The position numbers and the translations under genes were made by a program. From NCBI GenBank assembly GCA_024404915.1, contig JAKSPJ010000001.1, positions 62,001-126,000 on the forward strand: a stretch of 64,000 bases of DNA, in the 5' to 3' direction. The notes under the pieces were generated by a model. It ran no database searches. It worked only from the letters and a program-made list of their open reading frames with translations, and was not told the origin of the DNA. Each line of letters begins with the position of its first letter. The first letter of the stretch is position 1. Shown here in pieces: positions 46,963-55,915 of this stretch. The DNA is from Oscillospiraceae bacterium. Its GTDB lineage: Bacteria > Bacillota > Clostridia > Oscillospirales > Ruminococcaceae.

Positions 46963-47588
46963 TGGATCTGACCCAGCCCCAATGGGTGAAACATGTTGTG
47001 TTCCATCCCTTTGAAGGCTTTGAGGATTTGCGCTGGAAAAAAGGCGGTTCCCTGAAATATACCGCTGTCATTATTTTCCTGCTGTTCTTCGCCCTGATTG
47101 CCTATGATCGCTGGTGCGGTTTCCAGTTTCGTCCCCTGCCGGATGCCATGTTCAATGTTGTACCCTATATCATGCGCTCCGTAGTATATTTTCTGACATG
47201 GGTCCTGGGCAACTGGGCTGTCTGTACCCTTCTGGACGGGGAAGGCACAATGAAAAACATCTGCATCTACAGCTCTTATGCCCTGATTCCCTACATTGTG
47301 TCTACCTATGTCAATGTCATTCTGTCCCACATTCTGGTACGGGATGAGCAGGTTTTCTTTTCCACGGTGTATTATATCGGCCTGATCTGGACAGGGATAC
47401 TGCTGTTTTCTGCCATTAAGGCTGTTCATCAGTATTCTTTCGCAAAAACAGTCACCGCCATTCTGCTGACGCTGGCCGCCATGCTGATTATTCTGTTTCT
47501 GGCAGTGCTGTTTCTCAGTCTGTTTCAGAAGGTCTATGTATTCTTCTATTCTCTCTATACAGAAATTCTGTATCGCATTCGTGTTTGA
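46959..47588 (+). CDS. Yip1-like multi-pass membrane protein
   Basis: A 209-residue integral membrane protein with about five helices. The N-terminal [16 protein letters not shown] box and the following [30 protein letters not shown] pattern (in pieces) resemble bacterial YIP1-family proteins. Its ATG overlaps the upstream stop (ATGA) after AAAGGAGG. Function unknown; bacterial Yip1-like proteins are often found in operons with transporters. Confidence 0.8.
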   Translation: MMDLTQPQWVKHVVFHPFEGFEDLRWKKGGSLKYTAVIIFLLFFALIAYDRWCGFQFRPLPDAMFNVVPYIMRSVVYFLTWVLGNWAVCTLLDGEGTMKNICIYSSYALIPYIVSTYVNVILSHILVRDEQVFFSTVYYIGLIWTGILLFSAIKAVHQYSFAKTVTAILLTLAAMLIILFLAVLFLSLFQKVYVFFYSLYTEILYRIRV

Positions 47589-47602
47589 AAGGCGGTGAAA
47601 TC

Positions 47603-49951
47603 ATGCAGAAACCGAACTTTCTTTTTTGTATGCTCTGCACAGCTGCACTGTCACTTTCCACTTTTTCCGCCCCTCTTTCCGGCTTTGCCGCAGAAGACGC
47701 TGAGGAAGAAAGCGGCAGCTCTGCCGTCACGGCCGATGAGGAGCCCTGGTCTGAACGCACCCCCTCCGATGTATTCGCAAAAATGAAAAAAGCGGCTGAA
47801 AATGATAAGCTGGAATTCTGGATATGGGATGCAGACCTGTGCGATTCCGACAACGGAGATCAGCCGGAAGATATTTTTGCCCTGGTGAATAAGTCAAACG
47901 GCTATGTCTGGTGGTCATCCCCCATCAATGCCGGGGGCGATGCCATTGCAACACCGGTACTGAAAAACGAACTGCAGTCCGGCCTTGTGCTGACTGCTGC
48001 TCAGATTCACGATCGTTCTACACAAAACTACCGCTCCGGTGATTCCAACAAGACCGTCCGCACATTTTCAGATATCCCCAACGGCGTTCAGGTGACCTAT
48101 TTCTTCCGCAAAAGCGGCATAAAAATCCCGGTCTCCTATGTGCTGAAAGAGGACTATCTGGAAGTATCCGTGGATACGGAAAAAATCAGTGAAAAGCATG
48201 GCCCGGAGGACGAAAAACCGGTGCTTACCCAGGCACTTTCCATTTTGAATGCCTTTGGTGCTGCTGACGAACAGGAAGAGGGCTATTTTGTAATTCCTGA
48301 CGGAAGCGGTGCCCTGATTCAGTTTCACAATGAAAAATATGCCGCCAAGCCCTACAGCCAGATGATTTATGGCGTGGATACCACGGCTGTTCCCAAAACA
48401 AAAGGAGCTGTGACAGAGGGGGTTTCCCTGCCCATGTACGGCATTTGCAAGGGTGAAAATGCCCTGCTGGCAGTGGCGGCAGAAGGCGACGGCAACTGTG
48501 CTGTCTGCGCCGATATCAGCGGAACAGGACAATCCAACACGGAATACAACCGCTGTTATTTTCAGTTTATTCTTCGCAGTTCTGACCAGTATTTTCTTGG
48601 GGGTGACCAGCAGAATCCTCTGGATATCTATGCGAAATCCATTGAAAATCATCCGCTGAAAGTGCGGTATTATCCCCTTTCTGCGGCAGATGCGGTAAAT
48701 CAGGACAAAGGGGAAGTACTGGATTATGTGGATATTGCAGCAAGATACCGCCAATATTTAATAGAAGAACAGCATGTTGCACCCAAAGCTCAGAAAGAGG
48801 ACGCACAGCTGTATATTGATTTCTACGGCGGCTGCATGAAGCAGAAAAATATTCTTGGATTTCCCAAATTCATGAAGCAGTGCATGACCTCCTATGCTGA
48901 AATGGAAACCGTTCTTTCGGATTTACAGGCAGCGGGGGCTGACAATCTGACTGTCACCCTGAACCAGTGGAACGATGATGGTATCAGCGGAAAGGCAGAC
49001 TACAAAACCAAGGCGTCTTCTACCCTGGGAGGTACCTCCGCATTCCGGCATCTGCTGCAGTATATGGACAGCAATCAGATTACCTGGTATCCCTGTGTCA
49101 GCAATACGGCTTTCTATTCCGGAAATGGTTTTCTTGCCCTGAATGATACATCTGTGCGTGTATCAGGCTCCTTCGCACGCATCGTGGATTATGAACGTGC
49201 CTACGGCGTTCCATACGGCAAAAAGAAAACCATGTCTCTGCTTTCTCCAAGCGTTTTTCCACAGCTGTTTCAAAAACTCAGCAGCAATTATCAGAAGGCC
49301 GGATTTCACAGTGCATGCATCGGCGAACTCTCCTCTGTTCTTTACGGAGACTACGGCAAAAAATCCAATACGCCAAGAGAAGATACCAAAAAAAATATCA
49401 CGGATGGACTGCAGAATCTGAAGGAAAACGTGGGCAGTATTCTCTCCAGTGATCCCAACGCCTATGTACTGCCCTATACGGATACCATAACGAATATGCC
49501 GCTGTATTCCAGCCGATTCCATATTTTTGATGAGGATATTCCTCTGTATCAGATGGTCATGCACGGACTTGTGCCCTATTCTACAAAGGCGGTCAACGGC
49601 AGTGCAGCCCCGGAACAGCTGGTCCTGCTGGCGCTGGCAGCCGGCAGCAATCTGCGTTTTGACATGATGTATGCGGAAACCAGCGAATTGAAAGATACAG
49701 ATTTTGACGTTTATTATTACGCTTACCACGCATACTGGACAAAAAATGCAGCACAGTATTATCTGTTCACCAAGGATATCCTGGCTTCTGTCAGTGATGC
49801 GGCAATCATCAGCTATCAGCGCACAGATGATATCATTACCACGAAATATGACAACGGCGTTACAACCGTTGTCAGCCTGTCGGATGGTTCCGTCAGCTGG
49901 AACGGACAAACACGCCGCCTGAAGGATTATGTTAAGGAAGGAGATGCATGA
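47603..49951 (+). CDS. large exported DUF5696-like protein
   Basis: A 782-residue secreted protein: signal peptide about 1-30 (ending near GFAAEDAEE), beta-rich N-terminal half (about 60-390) and a C-terminal half that could be a TIM barrel (from LYIDFYGGCMKQKNILGFP near residue 405 through TVTLNQWNDDGISG and ITWYPCVSNTAFYSG). I recall this layout as DUF5696, which occurs beside sugar permeases in Firmicutes. The order of strands suggests a glycosidase-like fold, but I cannot name catalytic residues. The start is ATG 47603 after AAAGGCGGTG. Its end overlaps the next gene. Confidence 0.7.
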   Translation: MQKPNFLFCMLCTAALSLSTFSAPLSGFAAEDAEEESGSSAVTADEEPWSERTPSDVFAKMKKAAENDKLEFWIWDADLCDSDNGDQPEDIFALVNKSNGYVWWSSPINAGGDAIATPVLKNELQSGLVLTAAQIHDRSTQNYRSGDSNKTVRTFSDIPNGVQVTYFFRKSGIKIPVSYVLKEDYLEVSVDTEKISEKHGPEDEKPVLTQALSILNAFGAADEQEEGYFVIPDGSGALIQFHNEKYAAKPYSQMIYGVDTTAVPKTKGAVTEGVSLPMYGICKGENALLAVAAEGDGNCAVCADISGTGQSNTEYNRCYFQFILRSSDQYFLGGDQQNPLDIYAKSIENHPLKVRYYPLSAADAVNQDKGEVLDYVDIAARYRQYLIEEQHVAPKAQKEDAQLYIDFYGGCMKQKNILGFPKFMKQCMTSYAEMETVLSDLQAAGADNLTVTLNQWNDDGISGKADYKTKASSTLGGTSAFRHLLQYMDSNQITWYPCVSNTAFYSGNGFLALNDTSVRVSGSFARIVDYERAYGVPYGKKKTMSLLSPSVFPQLFQKLSSNYQKAGFHSACIGELSSVLYGDYGKKSNTPREDTKKNITDGLQNLKENVGSILSSDPNAYVLPYTDTITNMPLYSSRFHIFDEDIPLYQMVMHGLVPYSTKAVNGSAAPEQLVLLALAAGSNLRFDMMYAETSELKDTDFDVYYYAYHAYWTKNAAQYYLFTKDILASVSDAAIISYQRTDDIITTKYDNGVTTVVSLSDGSVSWNGQTRRLKDYVKEGDA

Positions 49952-50876
49952 ACCTGTGAAAATGCCATATGAACGCAGAAAAGCACTCTACGGATACGGG
50001 TTTATCTCCATCTGGCTGATCGGCACAGTCCTGTGGTTTCTGGTGCCCTTGTTCGAGTCCTTTTGCTATTGCTTTATGGACAACACGCTGCTTCGGCCGG
50101 ACGAAGGCGGCATGAAAAAAATCTGGCTTTCTTTTGCAGGAGGACAATGGCTTTCCAATTTTAAATTTGCCTTTGCCGCTGACCCTTATTTTAAACAGTA
50201 TCTCATTTCTGTATTGAAGGATACTGCACTGACCACGCCCATGATTCTCATTTTCTCCCTGTTTATTGCTGTCATTCTGAATCAGAAATTCAAGGGCAGA
50301 GGCTTTGCCCGTGCCATATTTTTCCTGCCTGTGATTATTGCCACAGGACCTGTGTACAATATTATCAGCGGTGATATTGCCGCAACAGGCGCAGACAGCG
50401 GCGCACAGTTTTCCACCCTGTTTGAAACGGATATCGTGGATAAACTGCTGGAGTTTCTCGGTGTCATGAATATCAACGCACAGCTGACCGATGTAATTAA
50501 TTCCGTTGTCACAAATATTTTCGGTCTGGTCTGGAGTTCCGGCATTCAGATTCTCATTTTTCTGGCAGCGCTGCAGAATATCCCTGTATCTGCTAAAGAA
50601 GCCGCTTCTATGGAGGGGGCAACCGCCTGGGAATATTTCTGGAAAATTACGCTGCCCTATGTCAGCCCCATGATTCTGGCCAATTTCATTTACACCATCA
50701 TCGACTCTTTTACAAAAACAAACAATGCTGTTATGGCCCGTGTGCTGGAAAAACAGCTGGGCTGGGATTTTGCACAGGCGGCCGCTATGGCATGGAGCTA
50801 TTTTGCCATTGTCATGATTGTGGTGGGCATTATTGTAATGCTGATGAACCGCTATGTGTTCTATGAAGTGGATTAA
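49944..50876 (+). CDS. sugar ABC transporter permease, MalF-type (second pair)
   Basis: A permease of about 310 residues with six helices and the EAA loop AKEAASMEGATAWEYFWKI plus LPYVSP. The start is uncertain: AAGGAAGGAG ends at 49943, directly before ATG 49944, and an in-frame GTG at 49956 is better spaced. Either way the gene overlaps or abuts the DUF5696-like gene. It is clearly diverged from the first MalF-type copy (longer loop with AATGADSGAQFSTLFETD), so it is not a recent duplicate. Confidence 0.88.
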   Translation: MHEPVKMPYERRKALYGYGFISIWLIGTVLWFLVPLFESFCYCFMDNTLLRPDEGGMKKIWLSFAGGQWLSNFKFAFAADPYFKQYLISVLKDTALTTPMILIFSLFIAVILNQKFKGRGFARAIFFLPVIIATGPVYNIISGDIAATGADSGAQFSTLFETDIVDKLLEFLGVMNINAQLTDVINSVVTNIFGLVWSSGIQILIFLAALQNIPVSAKEAASMEGATAWEYFWKITLPYVSPMILANFIYTIIDSFTKTNNAVMARVLEKQLGWDFAQAAAMAWSYFAIVMIVVGIIVMLMNRYVFYEVD

Positions 50877-50887
50877 GGAGGGATGAC

Positions 50888-51994
50888 ATGAAGAAAAAAA
50901 CAGCTCTCCCTGTCCAGGAAACACCCGTCACACCCGCACCGGCGGCTTCGGAACGTGCACAGGTTCCGGATTCCGCAATACCGGTTGTCCACGAGGAGCA
51001 TGTCATCGGTGACGGCATGAGCAAAAAAGAAGCTATGCAGAAACGCATGCAGAATATGACTCGTTCCGAAATCAATGCACTGCGGCGAAAACAAGCCATG
51101 GAAGCCTGCTGGCCCGTGTTCCGTTTCCTGATTCTGTTCGGTCTGGGCTTCGTGATTCTCACACCGCTGCTGTTCATGATCAGCTACGGCTTTCGTGATA
51201 ATGCGGATATGCATGACCCCACCATTATCTGGATTCCACGGCACCTTACTCTGCGGATTATGAAGGAAACCATGAAGGCAATGGGCATGATGCAGTCTAA
51301 AAACAACCCCATTATCAATACACTGGTGTTAAACGTGGGATGTTCAATATGCCAGGTCATCACATGCGCCATTACAGGATACGGCTTTGCACGGTTTCAG
51401 TTCAAAGGAAAAAAACTGCTCTTCGGCATCGTCATTCTTATGATTCTCGTCCCCACGCAGATTATCTCCATACCACTGAACAGTACTTTCCGCCATTTCC
51501 TCTTTGACCATTTCAATCTGATTGACAGCATGCTTGCTATGTACCTCCCTGCACTGACTGCCAACGGCATCCGCTCCGGACTGATGATTTTTATTTTCAG
51601 ACAGTTTTTCCGTGGCCTGCCGAAAGAGCTGGAGGATGCGGCATATCTGGATGGCTGCGGTCCCTTCGGCACATTCTGGAAGGTCATGATTCCGAATGCA
51701 GGTTCCTCTTTCCTGACGGTGTTCCTGTTTTCGATTGTATGGTACTGGAATGATTATTATGTCGCCAGTGCATTTTTCACCAACCTGAAAACCATATCTC
51801 TGGTATTGAAGAATCTGGACGGCACACTGAACCTTTCCATTTTCAACAATGCCAACGCCAATATCAGTGCAAGAGAAAAAATTGTCTGGCTGGAAGCAGG
51901 CTGTCTCATCTCCATCACACCGCTGCTGATTCTGTATACCTGTCTGCAAAAGTATTTCACAGAGGGCATTGAGCGTTCCGGTCTGGTGGGATAA
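50888..51994 (+). CDS. sugar ABC transporter permease, MalG-type (second pair)
   Basis: A 368-residue permease. About 75 extra cytoplasmic residues lie before the first helix (Pro/Ala/Glu-rich, then SKKEAMQKRMQNMTRSEINALRRKQAME, in pieces), which is long for the family (about 280). The EAA loop reads EDAAYLDGCGPFGTFWKVMIP. TAAGGAGGG precedes the ATG. It is the last gene of the operon, followed by a strong terminator. The N-terminal extension could bind the ATPase or another partner. Confidence 0.9.
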   Translation: MKKKTALPVQETPVTPAPAASERAQVPDSAIPVVHEEHVIGDGMSKKEAMQKRMQNMTRSEINALRRKQAMEACWPVFRFLILFGLGFVILTPLLFMISYGFRDNADMHDPTIIWIPRHLTLRIMKETMKAMGMMQSKNNPIINTLVLNVGCSICQVITCAITGYGFARFQFKGKKLLFGIVILMILVPTQIISIPLNSTFRHFLFDHFNLIDSMLAMYLPALTANGIRSGLMIFIFRQFFRGLPKELEDAAYLDGCGPFGTFWKVMIPNAGSSFLTVFLFSIVWYWNDYYVASAFFTNLKTISLVLKNLDGTLNLSIFNNANANISAREKIVWLEAGCLISITPLLILYTCLQKYFTEGIERSGLVG

Positions 51995-52038
51995 ATAAAG
52001 TTGAAAAGGTCGATGCAGTCAGCCCTGCATTCTACTGC

Positions 52039-52078
52039 AAAAAAAGGAACTCACGTCATAAACGTGAGTTCCTTTTTT
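52039..52078 (+). terminator. terminator of the double-permease operon
   Basis: A 17-bp stem (A-rich foot, then GGAACTCACG with CGTGAGTTCC) around a 7-nt loop and a T6 tract. It also faces the convergent CotH gene. Confidence 0.93.
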
Positions 52079-52091
52079 GCATTTCAATTTC

Positions 52092-54878
52092 TCAATCCAC
52101 ACGGGCAACGATACGCAGAATCATTGCTACATCGCCGGATTCCAGTGCGCCGTTTCCGCTGACTTCCGCATTTTGCTTGCCCTGAACGGTCACATTGGCT
52201 TCACGGTCCTCTGCCAGATAACGTGCCAGAAGCACAGCATCGGATACGTCCACATTGCCATCACAGTTGACATCACCACGCAGCGTCACATGGCCCTGCT
52301 GCTGGGAAGAATTTGTTGTGGTTGCAGTAGTCTGTGTTGTTGTGGTGGTTGTGACTGTTGTTGTGGTGGTCACATCCGGCCCTGTGGAAACGGGGCTGCC
52401 CTGTGCATACACCGCCTGAATAGTCACCTGATTGCTGTTTGGCAGCAATTCCATAGATACGGAAGATGCATCGCCGCTGATGAATTCTGCGCCTTCCACA
52501 ATCCATTTTTCCAGATGCCAGCCATCATTCGGCTTGGCCTTCAGTGTCAGAACACCGTCTTTTGCATATACACCTGTCCAGCTGCCGTTTTCACATGCCA
52601 GATCCAGTGTGTTGAATTTCACATAGCCCTTGGAAGCATCGTTTTTCAGCACCACGTTTACAGTCTGCGTACTGATTCCGCCGCCAATGCTTTGCAGCAG
52701 CATGGATTCTGATGCCGTTGCACGGCTCTTCCAGAAGGAGCGAATTGTCTCGACCTCTGTCCTGAACTTACTAACAGCCTTTGTCAGTGCATCGTTCTGA
52801 TTGCCCTGGCCCGGCTGCTGCTGTCCCGGACCGAAATTCCAGCCGCCGCCCCAGGGATTGTCATTGCCCCAGCCATAGCGTACATAGGTCTCTGCCATAG
52901 AATCTGTATACAGTTTTTCCAGTTCGTCCAGGCGTGCGACCACATCATCTGCTTTATAGCAGGCATTGCACATGTCGAAATATGTGCGGAGGAACAGCTG
53001 ACGGAATTGCTCTGTTTCCATCAGGCCGAAGAACAGCTTTGGGAGCCATTCATTTTTCTGTTTCAGAGTCTGGTATGTGTTGGTGTAAGCATTGCTCTGG
53101 TTGTAAAGGCCCTGACCATACTCCGTATCAAACAGAATGAAACGCCACTGACCGTCCGCATATTTCTTGCTTTCATCGATAACCTCTGTTTTCCACAGAG
53201 CGTAGTTGTTGGAACCAAAGTCGGAATTGCCTACGATCAGTTCTGCTGCAAAATAATCTGCAAGGCTCTTCATATCAAACAGCGGCGCATATTTTTCATA
53301 GACACCCTCATTCCTGAAGTTCTCTGACATCACCATGTTTTTCAGCTGTTTGTAATCATTATATCCCTGTTCACTGCCCTCTGAAAGCTCGTCTGTTTTA
53401 ATCATGCAGACGCTGCCTTCTTTCACCTTGAAGTGGTCAGAGATATACTCTTTGCCCAGCTTTTCCACAATGTTATATGTGCCCCAGAATTCGCCGTCAA
53501 TAAACAAAACGCATTCTATCTGTCCCTGCGTACCAATCTGGCGGTCAGTCACCATCTCGTGATTCAGTCTGTCACGGATTTTTGTTTTCTCATCATTGCC
53601 GCCGTTGCGAAGTGTCAGTCTGCTGAAGGACTGAATCGGCTCTCCCTTGTGATTGGTCAACTGGCCATTGAAGAAATCGTAATCCAGCTTGGAAGTGCCA
53701 TAATCTGTTCTGGCGTAGAGATTCAGGCTCTTCTGCACGGAAGAACGGGTTGCAGCACCGTGAATACGAATACCCACATTTGCCTGATAGGTGGACTGTC
53801 CTTTTTCAAATACGGTGATATTTGCAGGACGCTCCCATTCGCTGCCGGTCTGGGTATAATTGGCAGGATGATTCCAGGATTCCATGGGATTGCCCTGGCT
53901 TTCGCTGTAAATCCTGCCCTTGCAGTAGATGCCTGTTTCATAATCAAAGAGGTTATCCGGATCTGTTACCAGAGAAATCACACGCATATTCATTTCACAA
54001 TCGCTCTGGTTATATCCGATAAAATAGCTCTTTGTAACAATATTGCTTCGTTTGCCGTTGGCATCAAAGGCGGCTGCACGGACAATCATTGCCTTATCCA
54101 CGGGGGAAGAAGGCGGCGTATAACCATCTGCAATGTCCGTGATGGCGGCATACACATTTGCCTCAGATGACCTGTCATACACTTTGATAGAGCCATTCAG
54201 CTGCTGGGACTGCATCGTGGGGTCACTGCCGTCTGTGGTATAATACACAGTACAGCCCTGGGGTGCCGTGATATTCAGTTCAAAGCCATCATTGTAGAAA
54301 CCGCTTTCCTTGGAAAACTGCGGCTCGCTCACGATGATATCTGCGTTCTGTCCCTGAGGATTATTGCTGCCGGGCGTAAGCTGCTGCAGCACAGCAAAGG
54401 TACTGCTTCCGTCTGGCACTCTGCCATAGGCGGTATTGTCACTCAGTGCAGGAACCTCCATGGTTTCCACCATATTGCCCTGCGGATTGGAGAGAATCAG
54501 GGTTTCGCCGCTTTTGGATAAACCAAAGGAGGCACCCTGGACACCGCTTTCCTCGCTGACACCGCAGTACACCACGAGATATCCTTTCGGGGGAATCACG
54601 CTGTTCTCCGGGAAGGTATAGCGCATCGGCGCTGCCTCATCATCCGTCAGGCCGTAACCTGCAAGAGAAACCTGTGTATCTCCCGTATTGTAAAACTCCA
54701 CATAATCATAAAGTCCGCCATCCGATGCAGGCAATGCTGTGTTTTTCGTACACACTTCATTGATTACCACTGCATCCGCTGCCCATACGATGAGCTGCGG
54801 CATAGCAGACAAGGAACCCATCATCAGCACTGCGGCACTGCCTACTGCTCCGCTTCGCTGAAAGAATCGCTTTTTCAT
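52092..54878 (-). CDS. secreted CotH-like protein with LTD module and dockerin
   Basis: A 928-residue exported protein. Order: signal peptide 1-34; lamin-tail-like domain about 36-160 (VVINEVCTKNTALPASDGG..DYVEFYN); chitobiase-type beta domain 178-290 (YYTTDGSDPT); CotH kinase-like domain about 300-720 (RIHGAATRSSVQKSLNLYAR, LFDTEYGQGLYNQ near 582); beta module to 825; Thr linker 836-856; dockerin 866-928. CotH of Bacillus spores is a protein kinase, and CotH modules are known in ruminococcal cellulosomes. The second dockerin loop (EVSGNGALESGD) is degenerate. A Gly/Gln/Pro-rich stretch near 675-695 is an insertion. It may phosphorylate or bind cellulosomal partners. Confidence 0.9.
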   Translation of the reverse strand: MKKRFFQRSGAVGSAAVLMMGSLSAMPQLIVWAADAVVINEVCTKNTALPASDGGLYDYVEFYNTGDTQVSLAGYGLTDDEAAPMRYTFPENSVIPPKGYLVVYCGVSEESGVQGASFGLSKSGETLILSNPQGNMVETMEVPALSDNTAYGRVPDGSSTFAVLQQLTPGSNNPQGQNADIIVSEPQFSKESGFYNDGFELNITAPQGCTVYYTTDGSDPTMQSQQLNGSIKVYDRSSEANVYAAITDIADGYTPPSSPVDKAMIVRAAAFDANGKRSNIVTKSYFIGYNQSDCEMNMRVISLVTDPDNLFDYETGIYCKGRIYSESQGNPMESWNHPANYTQTGSEWERPANITVFEKGQSTYQANVGIRIHGAATRSSVQKSLNLYARTDYGTSKLDYDFFNGQLTNHKGEPIQSFSRLTLRNGGNDEKTKIRDRLNHEMVTDRQIGTQGQIECVLFIDGEFWGTYNIVEKLGKEYISDHFKVKEGSVCMIKTDELSEGSEQGYNDYKQLKNMVMSENFRNEGVYEKYAPLFDMKSLADYFAAELIVGNSDFGSNNYALWKTEVIDESKKYADGQWRFILFDTEYGQGLYNQSNAYTNTYQTLKQKNEWLPKLFFGLMETEQFRQLFLRTYFDMCNACYKADDVVARLDELEKLYTDSMAETYVRYGWGNDNPWGGGWNFGPGQQQPGQGNQNDALTKAVSKFRTEVETIRSFWKSRATASESMLLQSIGGGISTQTVNVVLKNDASKGYVKFNTLDLACENGSWTGVYAKDGVLTLKAKPNDGWHLEKWIVEGAEFISGDASSVSMELLPNSNQVTIQAVYAQGSPVSTGPDVTTTTTVTTTTTTQTTATTTNSSQQQGHVTLRGDVNCDGNVDVSDAVLLARYLAEDREANVTVQGKQNAEVSGNGALESGDVAMILRIVARVD

Positions 54879-54933
54879 AAAAATACTCCCTTCTCGTCAT
54901 AAGATATTAGTCATTCCCCCATAATCTGTATAT

Positions 54934-54962
54934 AGTATACCATATTTTTCCCCATTCGTCAA
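54934..54962 (-). promoter_or_regulatory. promoter of the CotH-dockerin gene
   Basis: The minus strand has TTGACG (54957-54962), 17 bp, TATACT (54934-54939). The following 160 bp up to the ppa promoter are AT-rich with nothing recognised. Confidence 0.7.
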
Positions 54963-55122
54963 TACAACACAGTCAAATTTAGCCATTGCCCTATTTTTCT
55001 TTTTTATGCACCTCATAAGTCATGATTGATATGATAATGTGATATGAATTTGCCTATATTTAGATAAGGTTTTTTGTAATGGGACAGGAATTCATGCAAA
55101 ATCACAAAAATCGAATTGATAA

Positions 55123-55151
55123 TTGACATTCTTTCTAATTTATGATATACT
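55123..55151 (+). promoter_or_regulatory. ppa promoter
   Basis: TTGACA (55123-55128), 17 bp, TATACT (55146-55151), with a leader of about 100 nt before ppa. Confidence 0.82.
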
Positions 55152-55259
55152 TTATAGGGTAAATGAAACAAAAAGAGTATGTGCTGTTTTTGCGGATAAG
55201 GGAAACCATTTCGCTTTCCGAAACAGTGTCATACCGGAAACGAAAGGTGTATATCTGAT

Positions 55260-55790
55260 ATGAATATTTGGCATAACATCAATCCCAAGCGCATTACACC
55301 TGATGATTTTGTTGCTGTCATCGAAATCCCCAAGGGAAGCAAGAACAAATATGAGCTGGATAAGGAAACAGGTCTCATTAAGCTGGACCGCATTCTCCAT
55401 ACATCCACACACTATCCTGCAAACTACGGCCTGATTCCCCGCACCTATGCTGATGATAATGACCCGCTGGATGTGCTGGTACTTTGCTCTGAGACCATTT
55501 CTCCCATGACGCTGGTTCAGTGCTATCCCATCGGCGTAATCCGCATGCTGGACCAGGGTCACAGAGATGACAAAATCATTGCCATTCCCTTTGATGACCC
55601 CAACTACAACAGCTACAAGGATATTGCAGACCTGCCACGTCACATCGTAGAGGAAATGGTTCACTTCTTCTCGGTGTACAAGGAACTGGAAAAGAAATCC
55701 ACCGCCGTGGACGAATTCGGCGATGCGAACGCTGCCCGTGAAATTATTTCAGCGGATATCGACCGCTATGTGGAACACTTCTGCAAATAA
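55260..55790 (+). CDS. ppa: inorganic pyrophosphatase, family I
   Basis: Hydrolyses PPi and so drives biosynthetic reactions. The 176-residue protein has VIEIPKGSKNKYELDKETG, LDRILHTSTHYPANYGLIPRT (in pieces) and the metal site DDNDPLDVLVL, where Asn replaces the Gly of the usual DGDPLDVLV. It is followed by prs, which consumes ATP and is linked through nucleotide synthesis. Confidence 0.95.
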   Translation: MNIWHNINPKRITPDDFVAVIEIPKGSKNKYELDKETGLIKLDRILHTSTHYPANYGLIPRTYADDNDPLDVLVLCSETISPMTLVQCYPIGVIRMLDQGHRDDKIIAIPFDDPNYNSYKDIADLPRHIVEEMVHFFSVYKELEKKSTAVDEFGDANAAREIISADIDRYVEHFCK

Positions 55791-55915
55791 TCTGCCGCAC
55801 TCGGCTCTGAATGGGAAATACAGAGCCGCCAACTATCCGGAAGGAACAAATATGCTGCTTTCTGAAGCAGAAATATTTGTAAGTAAAAATGAAATGGGAA
55901 AGGAAGAACCCGATT

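Noticed and set aside
52316-52375. Possible microsatellite or recombination repeat in the CotH gene
   Set aside because: The GT-rich run only encodes the Thr linker before the dockerin; similar runs occur in the CAP and GH26 genes for the same reason.
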